Shown here: positions 49,861 through 60,750 of the stretch, one piece after another
Position numbering within the stretch: the first letter of the stretch is position 1
Layout: the number at the start of each line of letters is the position of its first letter
Assembly (NCBI GenBank): GCA_964035015.1
Contig: OZ035998.1
Location: 41,403,531 to 41,467,530, forward strand
Length of the DNA: 64,000 nucleotides
Direction of reading: 5' to 3'
Origin: Corallium rubrum
Lineage: Eukaryota; Cnidaria; Anthozoa; Scleralcyonacea; Coralliidae
Translations under genes and position numbers: made by a program
The notes under the pieces: model-generated
What the model was told of the DNA's origin: nothing
Seen by the model: only the letters and a program-made list of their open reading frames with translations
The model's database searches: none

Positions 49861-49966
49861 AAAGCAATCACGAGGTGTATTCTTATGTACCACGTGAAAG
49901 CTTGTTTGCGAGTAACAATTGGATGTTTATCACGTGGTACGTGAGAATACACCTCGTGATTGCTTT
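49861..49966. mobile_element. Palindromic MITE
   Basis: Arms AAAGCAATCACGAGGTGTAT...TACCACGTG and complement, 106 bp with a spacer of about 30 bp. Confidence 0.85.
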
Positions 49967-50494
49967 AATAATATAATAAAACTGACACTTCGGAAGCCGA
50001 TAGAAAAATCATCCATTTCTCGCTCTGCTGCTGCCCAAAAATGTGTGACATTTTCAGTTTCAAAATGGCGGCATTTATGGTACTTCTGCTAATATGGTAG
50101 CAAATATTGTTTTCAATAATTATATGTAAATGCAAGGCGATTTTTGTCACTTACATGTACGGTTGGTCATTGTTAATTGTGGAACGACCAAGACTCAAGA
50201 GGCGTAGTACTGAATAATTTGTCTGACAAAATAGGAATATCAGTAGAACGTGATCTCGAGTTTGTATAACAAAATATTTCACGTTTGTTGCTGAGCGGCC
50301 CTGGAGATTTTCATGATTGTAGCCCTGAATTGAAGACGTCCCGGGCACAGCTGTGTCCCGGGTGTATGGCACGAATAACCATAGATAATCGAAGGGGAAT
50401 TGGATAGGAAACTTTAACCCATACTAAAATGATGTTACGAAACAGGAAACGATGCTTGCACAACTTGCTATGGTAGTTATACACATATTAGGGG

Positions 50495-50709
50495 TGTAAT
50501 AAATTAGATCTGTATTCTTGGTTTTTTGTTCCTTTAATAACTAAATAAAGACTATATAAATCTTCAAGAACTTCACTCAGAACTGTACTCTTCAACTCTT
50601 TAACTGTTCCACAATTCAACAAAAAAAGAACAATTTTCCATGTGTTTCACGCACACGCGAGACTCACGCGCGCTACACACTCGCAATATCAATGTCACGA
50701 ATTACAACA
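50495..50709 (-). repeat. Bel/Pao 3' LTR
   Basis: 215 bp, starts TGTAATAAATTAGATCTG and ends GAATTACAACA on the + strand. It differs from the 5' LTR at two positions near the left end. In element orientation it starts TGTTGTAATTC. Confidence 0.97.
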
Positions 50710-50722
50710 TACTCCCCACCTT
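50710..50722 (-). promoter_or_regulatory. Polypurine tract
   Basis: AAGGTGGGGAGTA on the minus strand, directly before the 3' LTR. This is the expected position of the plus-strand primer. Confidence 0.75.
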
Positions 50723-50755
50723 GATTGATGAGAAAGCAATCAACAGTACTAAATA

Positions 50756-53700
50756 CTATAATCGGTTTTCTTGATTAGTGTGTTCGACAAAAGTTATCGG
50801 AATTTGGATGTTCTCATTCCGATCAGATTGGAGCTCTACTGGGTACAATCTCTGTATCGGTCGTTTCATCTCTTTCGGTCTTCCGTCCTTGCTAATTGTA
50901 CGCAATACGACTGCTCGAGTATTTCCATCTCGTCCCGTTAGCAGTTTTTCAACTCGTCCAATGTTCCAATTCAGCCGTTTTATGTTATCTTCTCGGATCG
51001 TCACAACGTCACCTACGTTTACTGGTGGTCCCAACGCTTTCTTCGGACGGTGATACTCACGTAATTGGGTAAGATATTCTTGTTGCCACCTTCTCCAAAA
51101 TTGTAGTAGGACGGTTTTTAGATGCTTTTGTCGCCGCGTGGCTTTCTCAGAACTCTCGGCTTGATCGGTCTCGTTTACGTCAACTTCCTGGGCTTGAGAC
51201 AGTACTCGCCGTCCTAAAACCAAATGCGACGGGGTTAACGGTTCGTTGTCTTCATAAACATAGGTGAGAGGACGGGAATTCATCACACCTTCTACTTGTA
51301 TAAGCAACGTCAGCAGTTCCTCATAGGTTAATTTGGCTGTACGTAGTACCTTTTTTAGACATCTCTTGACTGACCGAACTAGTCGTTCATAGAATCCTCC
51401 CCACCATGGAGAACGTGCTACAATGTGTACCCATTTGATCCTCTTAGATGCGGTGAATTCTTTCACCTCTTTGCCTTTGGCCTTGAAGGTCTTGCCGTTA
51501 TCTGAAATCATCGTAGCTGGGACTCCTCTGCGACTGATGAATCGTTTGAAACTACGGATGAATGCTTCGCTTGTCGCATTGGGAACTAGATCCAAATGAA
51601 CAGCACGACTCGAGGCACATGTGTAGAGAACAATGTACGTTTTGTGCATGTTTTCATCACTAGGGTAAATATTTCTTACAAACAAGGGGCCGGCGTAGTC
51701 GACTCCCACTCTGGTGAATGCGGCAGTGTTATCCAAACGGTATTCTGGCAAAGGCGGCGCAGGTGGTACTCCGTAAGACTTTCCTTCCCATCTTCTGCAA
51801 GTGGTACACCGATATACGATCTTTTTGACCACTTGTCTACCTTTGACGATCCAAAATCTTGACCTTAATTGAGTTAAGGTTTCTCCCACTCCGTCGTGCA
51901 TGACTTCTCGATGACAGCGAAGAACCACGAGCTTGGTAAATGCATGTTCACTCGAAAGCAATATGGGGAACTTTGTTTCTTGAGGAAGGCTAGATCTCTC
52001 AATGCGTCCACGGCAACGTATTATTTGTTCATCATCTTCAAATAAACATAGAGATTGTTTCATCTTCTGGTACTTTGACAATCTTGGCAATGCAGCTTGT
52101 ACTTGCTTTATCCAGGATTTCTCTGCTGCATCAAGTTCCTCCGCGGTAAGTGGACCTTTGATCATATCCAATCCCCTCAAGCGTCGCTTTAGATTAGTAA
52201 TAAATCTTTGAATGTACTCAATGTAGGCTGTTACTCTTAACAAGGTTTCAATCTTGCTGTATTTCGATGGATCCAACAGTTTCTGGAGGTTGTGGGTCTG
52301 TTGTACTTCAGCACCTACCACAGCTACGGTTACCTTCTGCTCGCTTGCTTTCAACTCTCGTAGTGTATCAGGGCTGTCATTTGCTTCGCTAAATGGCTGT
52401 TCAGGCCAGGACTCTTTATGTTTTTCCAAAAACTTTGGTCCATGCCACCACTTGTCATTTGCTACGAGCTTCTTCGCCGTTTCTCCTCTCGAAGCAGTGT
52501 CGGCTGGATTCTCCGTTGTTGGGCAATATCTCCAGCACTCTGGGTCTGACAATCTACGGATTTCTTGCACTCTATTCTCCACAAACTGCTTGTATTCCTT
52601 GTGCACACTTCGTATCCAGTGGATGGCAACAGTGGAGTCAGACCAGAAGACAATGGTGTCGATCTTCATAACATCTTGAAGTGCTTTCCTTATACTTTCA
52701 ACGAGTCGCACTGAAACCAAACAAGATAGCAATTCGAGGCGTGGTATGGACTGTTTATTTGTCGGAGCTACTCTTGTCTTGGAAGCAACTAAATTGCAGT
52801 GGACCCCAGCTTCGTGTTCGTAACGCACGTATACACAGGCACCATAGGAGGTCTCGCTTGCATCAGCAAAAGCGTGCAGCTGGACTTGACCAGTTGGTTC
52901 TTTGGCGAAGTAACATCGGTCCACTGAGATTATATCTGTTTTCTTCAAACAGGAGATGATCGAATTCCATCGAAGACAGAAATTCTCGCTCAATTGATCA
53001 TCCCATGCGACGTTGTTTCCACACAGTTCTTGGAATAGAAGCTTCAACTGGAGGACTATGGGAGATATCAGACCCAATGGGTCGTAAAACTTTGCGGAGA
53101 GACTCAGTACTGTTCGTTTGGTACAAACATTCGGATCATGGTCAGCTACGACCTTAGACACGTTAATTTCAAATTTGTCGTTACAAGTGTCCCATGTTTG
53201 ACCAAGTACATGTACCTTGTTTTTGGCTTCATGATGGTCACCAAGAACGGACTTTGTATAACCGCGATCTTCTTCCTTAACTGACGATACTAATTCTGGG
53301 CTTGAAGAACATTCAGCAAATTCTTGGCCTTCTTGAAATACTTGCTGAAGACTCTCGGAGTTGGTTTGCCATTTTCGCATGTTGAAACCTCCACAAGACA
53401 GTCGGTGTTTTATTTTTCTGGCCAATTCCAGGGCACTCGATACACTCGTAGAACCTGACGCGTAATCGTCGACATAAAGAGACCTCAACACTTCCTGGAC
53501 GAATTCTGGATCTTCTGCCAAATATCGATTCATGTGATAATGCAGAGTAGCATTAAGGATGAATGGACTCAAGGTAACACCGAAGACGACTCGTGTGAAT
53601 CTTAATGGCTGAACTGTTGGCCTCGTGCTATTTGGGTCGTCCACCCACAGAAACCTCAGGAGATCACGATGCTCTTGGGCTATGGAAATGTTCAGGAAAG

Positions 53701-54533
53701 CCTTCTCTATATCAGCTACCATGGCTACTCGATGCACTCGAAATCGAAGCAAAATATCAAAAATCAAAGGCGTTAGAGATGGGCCAGCATACAAACAATC
53801 ATTCAGGCTGGGTCCTGTAGTTTTGGCCGATGCATCATACACTACTCTTACTTTCGTGGTGTCCTTGTCAGTTTGTACCACTTCTCTGTGGGGAAGGTAG
53901 TGAACATTTCCAGGTTTCACTCTTGCTTCAGGATTGACTGGTTCCACAATACCCTTCTGGATCTGGTCTTGAATAATCTTGTCATATTCATGTAAAAGAC
54001 TTGGTTGGTTCTGGAGGCGATGAATCAGTGATCCCAATCTCTTTACACTGCCTGCGTAATCATCTGGTAGCAATGAATGATGTTCCTTAAACGGTAGTTT
54101 TGCTTCATACCTTTCTCCGTCAAAATGAATATCTTCAACAAACTTATCGTAAACGGAACTCTCATGGCTGCGGATACCAACCGTTTCCAAATCCCAGAAC
54201 TTCTTAAGTTGCTCGTTCATCTTCGTGTTTAGCTCATGTTGGACTGGTGTAGCATCAATTCGTAAGACATGGGTTGCATTGAGGTTGGTCGTACAGTGTG
54301 ACTCATAACAGCTGCCACTGATGGGTCCTGACAAAACCCATCCCAGCCTTGTCAGTAGGGCCACTGGACCAGATTGCTCTCCCCTTCTAGACTCATTGGA
54401 GACAAAGTTCCAGTAAAAATCTGCTCCAATAAGGATGTCAATATCCACATCATGTGATGAATTAATCTCGTCTGCTAATACCAAATCTTGTAAGTATGGA
54501 TACTTTTCCACAGCCACCTCCACAGCTTGGTTA
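50756..54533 (-). CDS. pol: Bel/Pao Pol: protease end, RT, RNase H, integrase
   Basis: About 1259 element-derived codons without a stop. Counted on a frame opening at 54634, whose first 31 residues come from the hAT insert: DILIGADFYW at about 65-75 closes the protease domain. The reverse transcriptase has D308 (ADIEKAF) and YVDD at 387-390. RNase H has D591 (FADAS), E634 (LELL) and D666 (WSDS). The integrase zinc-binding residues are H908, H913, C943 and C946, and the catalytic triad is D979 (VDYAG), D1045 (SDNGK) and E1083 (YERLV). The C-terminal domain typical of Pao elements includes FWRRWQQEYL and VGDVV. All catalytic residues are present. The start is lost to the hAT insertion, so no complete polyprotein can now be made from this copy. 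Confidence 0.95.
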
Positions 54534-54541
54534 CTAACAGG

Positions 54542-55387
54542 TAGAGGTGAGCCGAACATCGGCAAAACATCGGCAGAGCCGATTAATCGGCTAGTTTTCT
54601 CACAATCGGTCATCGGCCGATTGTCTTTCACCATCGGCCCAACGGCTGCCGATTGTCTTTGTTAACTATCGTTTTTGTATTTCTGCTTTTATGTCGGTTC
54701 TTCAGGTATTGCGCCAACGCTAAAACCGATTAACCTTTTTCAGGCGCGATTTATCATTGAGAAATAACCGCCCGCTATACCAGAGCCAGAGGTTCAAAAA
54801 ACATCGCAAGCACAAAACCACGATGACCTCTGGGCTTGTTTTGACGAGATTGTCAACGACAACAACGAAACTGAGGAGCCACTTCACGACGATGTCATTA
54901 GTGAAATTTCCGCTTTCCTGGCCATACGCATGGTGGTGTAAAAATCGTCTGGCATACCCAAACCTCTTCCGAGTTGCTTCAAAATATTTGAGTGCTCCCA
55001 GCTCTAGCGTCGACTCGGAGCGTCTGTTCAGTGAACAAGGCAACATATATACAGAGAAGAGAAGTTCGCTTGCCCCACACAAAGCAGACAATTTATTATT
55101 TTTACATCACAATTTGCCGAGATTACAGTTTGACTATTAGTATTAAGGCCTGACAGGCCTGTAATTTGTAAATGTAATTTTGCATTTTGGTTTTACATTT
55201 TTTCATTAATCTTTACCTTGTTTAGTTGTTTGGTTAATAAAATTATAAAACGACCGCAAAACGGAAGCACTGAGCAACCGTTCGCAAACATCGGTTTTTG
55301 CCGATTAATCGGCCGATTGTGACTAAACATCGGCTCTTAACAATCGGTATCGGCAATCGGCTTTTTTTTAACATCGGCTCACCTCTA
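54542..55387 (+). mobile_element. hAT derivative nested in the Bel/Pao element
   Basis: 846 bp with perfect 14-bp TIRs TAGAGGTGAGCCGA / TCGGCTCACCTCTA and a perfect 8-bp duplication CTAACAGG (54534-54541 and 55388-55395). The ends hold clustered subterminal ATCGGC/GCCGAT motifs. The interior retains only the 3' coding end of a hAT transposase, so the element is non-autonomous. Confidence 0.96.
54757..55140 (+). pseudogene. hAT transposase C-terminal dimerisation fragment
   Basis: The frame contains WWCKNRLAYPNLFRVASKYL, then SAPSSSVDSERLFSEQGNIY and KRSSLAPHKADNLLFLHHNL. This is the classic hAT C-terminal dimerisation signature (W-W-x-x-N, YP-x-L, SS-x-x-SER-x-FS-x-x-G, K-R-x-x-L, L-x-FL-x-x-N). 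The catalytic core and N-terminal zinc finger are missing, so it is a truncated remnant. Confidence 0.92.
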
Positions 55388-57051
55388 CTAACAGGGCTGC
55401 AAATAACTGGAGTGCTGAAGGCATTGACATACAGCTCCAACCCATCTGTGGCTGTAATGGACACTTGAACCAGATCACAAGTCATCAATTTTGGAGAGTC
55501 ATTTCCAAATGTCTTAACTAACAGTGACTGTTCATTAACTGGTAGTAACTGCAGTGATTTCTGTAGATGATGAGATATATACGATCTCTGGCTGCATGAA
55601 TCAAACACAATTCTTGCTTGTATCTTCTGTTGGTTAGGGTTGCTTGGGTTGCCAACCATAGCTGATGCAGTTTGTAATAGCACTGATGTACTGCTATTTG
55701 AACACAGATTTGTTGTTGTCTTTTCTTCTGGAGATTGGGAGTTTTTTCCTTCACCATCACTCTTTTCTGCACCACTGCTCTTGTTCTTATCAACTTTAGA
55801 ATCATCCTTTTTCTTGGGAACTTCACACAGAGAGATGTGGTGGTGATTTCCACATTTAAAACATTTAAATTTAGAAGGGCAATCTCTAATGATGTGACCA
55901 GATTTCAGACATGCAAAACACTTGCCCTTTTTTCGAAGGATTGTCCTGCGAGCTGACACATCAGTGACAATGTTGCACTTGGATGACAAGTGTTGCTGAC
56001 CACAGAATGTGCAGGTTTGGGTTGTATAGAAGCTGGCATTTCCAGATAATAATGCTGACGATGTATGTGGAATAAATCTTTTCTTTGCATCGTCTCTTTT
56101 GGCCTGAGTAGAAGTGCTCAATAAGGAGCATCTTTCTCTTGCTTCTAATTCTACCTTAAACTCTTCAAGAAGATTATCTATTTTCCAGTTGTCTTTACCC
56201 ACCTTCCGACTGATCAATAACTGCATCTCATCTGGAATTTTTGCAAGAATCATTGGAATCAGGAGTGTTCCATAAGACTCAGAAGGAATTTTCAAATTGC
56301 TGAGACTTCGGATGTGAGTTTCAATACTATCATATAACTTTCGAATTTTTCCTACTTCAAGTATGTTTGACACCGGTTCTAGCTTTAACAGGGCATCCAT
56401 ATGGCTTGACACTATCACTTGTGGATTTGCAAATCTATCTGTCAAAAGTTTGATGGCTGCTTCATAATTTTCATTGGTTAATGCAAATCCTGCAATGGCA
56501 GATGCTGCTGGACCCTCTAGCAGACTCTTCAAATAATTAAATTTATCAACTTTCGATATAGTTTCATTACTATGAACAGCTGCAGTGTAGCTATCCCAAA
56601 ATGATTGCCAATTGGTGGGGTTACCAGAAAATCTTTTTAATGATAATTTTGGTAATTTCGCTCTAGCTAATGGTGGATGAACTGTATGACTTGCCTCACT
56701 CGAATGGCTTGGACTCATTATTTCTGGTGTAGAGACTTTACTAGCTTCCATAAGTTTAATCACATTGTCAATTTTAGCAAGTGTTCTATTAATAGACTCA
56801 CCGACTTCGCTTGCATCAAATACTTCGTCGACAATCTTTTCTTCATCTTCGAGCTCTTCCAAAACAGCCTCGTCTAGCTTCTTCAAAGCTTCCTTTTTAT
56901 CCATCAACGTAATCTTATAACCTTCCAACAAATCTTTCTCGTGTTGAGTTCCACCAAACCCATTGATAGCTTCGTTTGTTGTTTGTATTATCTTCGTTAC
57001 AAAAGCTCGGTTTCCCCTACGAACTGCTTTCTTGTTCTTCTCCAGAGACAT
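55388..57051 (-). CDS. gag: Bel/Pao Gag and protease (3' end cut by the hAT insert)
   Basis: The frame is open from within the 5' LTR (57210). The ATG at 57051 (MSLEKNKKAVRRGNRAF), just inside the LTR and PBS, is the preferred start. Domains in order: an N-terminal helical region; the Gag-like domain common to Pao elements (LPKLSLKRFSGNPTNWQSFW); three Cys/His zinc knuckles (CTFCGQQHLSSKC, CFACLKSGHIIRDC, CFKCGNHHHISLC); a Ser/Lys-rich linker; and the start of the aspartic protease with FDSCSQRSYIS at 55575-55608. The catalytic triplet reads D-S-C where D-S-G or D-T-G is usual. The frame runs into the hAT element and stops at 55243. Confidence 0.93.
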
Positions 57052-57064
57052 TTTCGTTCTTCTA

Positions 57065-57082
57065 TCCGACTTCGAAGGACCA
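57065..57082 (-). promoter_or_regulatory. Primer-binding site, probably tRNA-Tyr
   Basis: Directly inside the 5' LTR. The minus strand reads TGGTCCTTCGAAGTCGGA, complementary to a tRNA 3' end TCGAAGGACCA. Animal tRNA-Tyr ends in TCGAAGGA plus CCA, so tRNA-Tyr is the inferred primer. Confidence 0.7.
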
Positions 57083-57297
57083 TGTAATAATTTAGGTCTG
57101 TATTCTTGGTTTTTTGTTCCTTTAATAACTAAATAAAGACTATATAAATCTTCAAGAACTTCACTCAGAACTGTACTCTTCAACTCTTTAACTGTTCCAC
57201 AATTCAACAAAAAAAGAACAATTTTCCATGTGTTTCACGCACACGCGAGACTCACGCGCGCTACACACTCGCAATATCAATGTCACGAATTACAACA
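57083..57297 (-). repeat. Bel/Pao 5' LTR
   Basis: 215 bp, starts TGTAATAATTTAGGTCTG on the + strand and ends GAATTACAACA. It is identical to the other LTR except at two bases. Confidence 0.97.
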
Positions 57298-57302
57298 AGG
57301 GG

Positions 57303-58908
57303 CTAATCACCAAACAGATGGTCCCACATGGCCAGGATCAGCTATTGCTGAAATTAAACAATATACAGTGGTGTAAAATAGCAGTGCCTGATTTTAGTCA
57401 TGTGGGCAACCCGTTAGGTGCATTGGCCCCTTATAAAGCAAGTTGTGCAAAAATTGTTTCCGGTTTCGTAAGTTACCTATCCATCTCTGGTTCCATTATC
57501 TATGGAATAACCAGTCTCGGAAGTTCTACAGATATTGTCGCCAGCGGCTCAGCTCTATAAAGAAGGACAAATGCTGACGGAGCACGAGAAAATCGTAGAA
57601 AAGTGAGGCCGAGTTACCATATATATAGAGTGCCAGTTTTTATCAATCTTTTCCAAGTGCCGTTCTGGCGTTAGCCAATGATGATGATGATGACGATGAC
57701 GAATAGGAATTAAATTATTATAAAATAATATTATAATATAATTTTATGAATTTAAATATTAATAATATAAATATTAAATATAAATTTAAACTATTTATTA
57801 ACTCAATAACAGTCTTCCACTGTCCCAGTCTGGAATACTCTGGTAGTTTGTCGTCCAGCTTTCCTATCCGCTAAGTTATGGACTGGTCAATAAGTATAGG
57901 GGGACCTTGGGATTTTATCCCAAGATCTTGGGATTATTTTTTTTTAATTTTTGCAGAGCAAACAGTTTCGGTTTTAAAAAGCTGATTTCAATGTTAATTA
58001 TTTTTTTAATTTACTTGATCATTTATAGATTATACTCAGTGATCATACTCAGAGCAAATAGTTAATAACAAGTGCTCCGAAAGCTTCAGCAAGCACGTCC
58101 TTTCTTTTCTGAATTAGCTTCAAGTTTATTAATTATTACTGTTATTTTTTTTTTAATATTATAGTTACCGTCAGCTGTAATATAATTTGTTAGTTGTATT
58201 TAGTTAAATTAGGATTTTATTACTGTAATTTACTTATTAATTTTACATCGGTTGTATGCAATCAGCTTTACCGATTAAAGATATACAGATACAAATATGT
58301 ATTCATTTGATTTAGACAAGATGAAGTACTCTATCCAAATGAAGTATCACTGATACAGTGGGCTCAGATTGCTATAATCTTCGTACGCGTGTTACCTTCA
58401 AATTGTTTTTCACGTTTCCAATTTCATATCATATAATGAGAACCGATTGTTTATAGCACTGTGAACCTTAGCGAATCTTGGGATATTTTCAGACCTATAT
58501 TGGGATTTTTACGAAACTTGACTTGGCAACACTGCCGGAGCATCTGCAGAAGTGGTGGCCCAAAAATGCATGACCCACCGTAATTTCTAAGCCCCCCCGC
58601 TCGCCATTTCTTGAAGCAGAAAATAATTGAGCAACCTCTCACCAAATCAATTGATAAATTAGAAGAGAATCAGACTCTCGTGTTTTGTACTTAAATCAGT
58701 TTCAAAGTCTGATTCTCTTTTATTTATCACTTATCCAAAATAAGCCCCCTTCTCTATTGAGCTCCACTTCAAAGCTTGGAAAAAAAGAGCCCCCATCCGG
58801 GGGTTTAATAGAGAAAAAGTCAGCAAATGACTGACTTCACTTTCTGCTGCGGACAGCGTTCCAGGACCCAGGTTCCAGACGTTCTACGCCGCTCCCTCCC
58901 TGCGATAC
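57303..58908. other. AT-rich intergenic DNA, no firm gene
   Basis: A frame from 57320 to 57560 encodes a hydrophobic stretch (SGFVSYLSISGSIIYGITSL), but its left part is LTR and the pre-insertion sequence has a stop directly before it. A small palindrome (GAGAATCAGACT) is at 58660-58720. Confidence 0.4.
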
Positions 58909-59428
58909 TAGGGACCTTTAGCAAACACAACGGGAACGTCGTGATAACGTCCTTCGTACAAAAGAAATTTACATCTAAAAAAAGACAATGAACAATTTTA
59001 AGTCCCAAGAGTAATCCCTGCACCGTCCTCGTTGTGTATACAACGTCAACTGATGCATTTTCACATATTCAGGACGACCTTGACACATTGAACAGTGAAA
59101 GCTGCATGTTGGGTGAATTTGACGTTTAAAAGCTCTAAAGCTTTTTGAAGGTCGAAACATATACATCAAGCCCAAGAAATTCCGTGTCAGTGATGCATGA
59201 TTTCTTTTAAATGTCGTAATTCAGATTGCTCGCTTCAGGCTTTGAAAGGGGGTGTTTGAAAAAATAGTTAACGTCAAACTCGCCGAACAACAACTTTCAC
59301 TGCATGTGTATAATACGTCGTTCTGCGTACGAGGACGATGCATGAATTCATGATATTTTGGATTTTACATTGTATGAATTGAAGGACGCCGTCACTGACG
59401 TTCCCGTTGTCTTTGCTAAAGGTCCCTA
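58909..59428. mobile_element. MITE with TA ends
   Basis: TIRs TAGGGACCTTTAGCAAACAC then AACGGGAACGTC on the left, complement on the right with one mismatch in about 32 bp. TA on each side may be the duplicated target. About 520 bp, no gene inside. Confidence 0.85.
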
Positions 59429-59629
59429 TTGAAAGCGCCGATGGAACCTCTCGTAGAAGACGACACCGTTCTTTGATTGCTCCGAGCCAATGAAGTCGCC
59501 GGGGTCACCCAGGCCATTTTCTGATTGGCTAAGAAATCTGTTAGGGGGTAAATCTATTAAGCAAGTGTTCTTATTGGTCGGGCTTAAATTAGATTACTGC
59601 AACATGAAAGCGAGATTGGAGGCCACTGT

Positions 59630-60567
59630 AATAGACCTTTTCGATAATTACGTCACGCTGCATGAAAACGAGGCTCCCAGGCCAAAGTTTCACAATTTTG
59701 ATTATCATAGTAATCTGCCATATTTGTTTATGGAAGAAGATGGCTAATAACGTCCAAACTATATATGGTAGAAATACATCGTGTACGTATGTTGTTAGGT
59801 ATTTCATAAGCTTTCATTTGATGTATATTTTAAGTTTCTGTGACGTGTGTAAATTTTTAAAATGTCCAAAATGTTCGCATCATTGTTCGTCAAGTAATAA
59901 TAATGGATTCCCACAACTGTTGTAGAATTTCGGATATTGTTTTTAAAATACACAACGCACAACTTTGAAACATATATCAAACAGAAGATACTGTAAAATG
60001 CTATTTGTGGTACAACTTTCAAGTTTCTAGTTTAAGAAAAAGCATTTTAAAACTGATGGGAAAACGTACTATTATCTTGGTCTGAGTTGTAAACAAAACA
60101 AACTTAACAATTCATACCAAAATACTTAACAATTCATATTAAAATACTTCCCCTTAAGCTAGAAACTTGAAAGTTCTACCACAAATAGCATTTTGCAGTA
60201 TCTTCTGTTTGATATACATTTCAAAGTTGTATGTTAAATATTTTAAAAACGGTATTCGAAATTCTACAACAGTTGTGAGAAGTCCATATCATATTTATTA
60301 CTTGACGAGCAATGATGCGAACATTTTGGACATTTTAAAAAGTTACACACAACACAGAAACTTAAGATATACATCAAATGAATGCTTGCCTAACAACATA
60401 CGTACACGATGTATTTCTACCGTATATAGTTTGGACGTTATTAGCCATCTTCTTCCATAAACAAATATGGCGGGATAACCGGGATTGCCATGATAATCAA
60501 AATTGTGAAACTTTCCCTGGGAGCCTCGTTTTCATGCAGTGTGACGTAATTATCGAAAAGGTCTATT
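59630..60567. mobile_element. Foldback element related to 15918-17443
   Basis: A 938-bp element with arms of about 400 bp starting AATAGACCTTTTCGATAATT. The arms contain AATACATCGTGTACGTATGT, CATAAGCTTTCATTTGATGT and CAAAATGTTCGCATCATTG, homologous to the intron 5 foldback of KANSL2. Short frames in it are mirrored artefacts. Confidence 0.88.
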
Positions 60568-60591
60568 GGCTTGAGGCTGTTGTGGTTTCCC

Positions 60592-60592
<1 letters not shown>

Positions 60593-60645
<53 letters not shown>
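60593..60645. repeat. (TA)n microsatellite
   Basis: About 50 bp of TA with TACA interruptions. Confidence 0.9.
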
Positions 60646-60649
<4 letters not shown>

Positions 60650-60750
60650 CACTGTAGTTGGTAAAGTTAATTAAATTTAAAAAATAGATTGGTATCAGGT
60701 GTCGTCTTCGAGCAGAAGTTCTCTCGCCACTTTCAGTATTTCGGGGGACG

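Larger units (their letters stand above)
50495..57297 (-). mobile_element. Bel/Pao LTR retrotransposon (split by a hAT insertion)
   Basis: A complete element: identical-length 215-bp LTRs, a 5-bp target duplication AGGGG (50490-50494 and 57298-57302), a primer-binding site, a polypurine tract and gag-pol coding sequence on the minus strand. It is 6803 bp as it stands and 5949 bp without the nested hAT element and one TSD copy. The order protease, reverse transcriptase, RNase H, integrase and the family-specific gag and C-terminal domains identify Bel/Pao. LTR identity (2 differences in 215) and an intact pol frame indicate recent insertion. Confidence 0.97.

Noticed and set aside
57228..57560. 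110-codon frame crossing the right LTR boundary
   Set aside because: The first third is LTR sequence, and the pre-insertion junction places a TAG directly in front of it.
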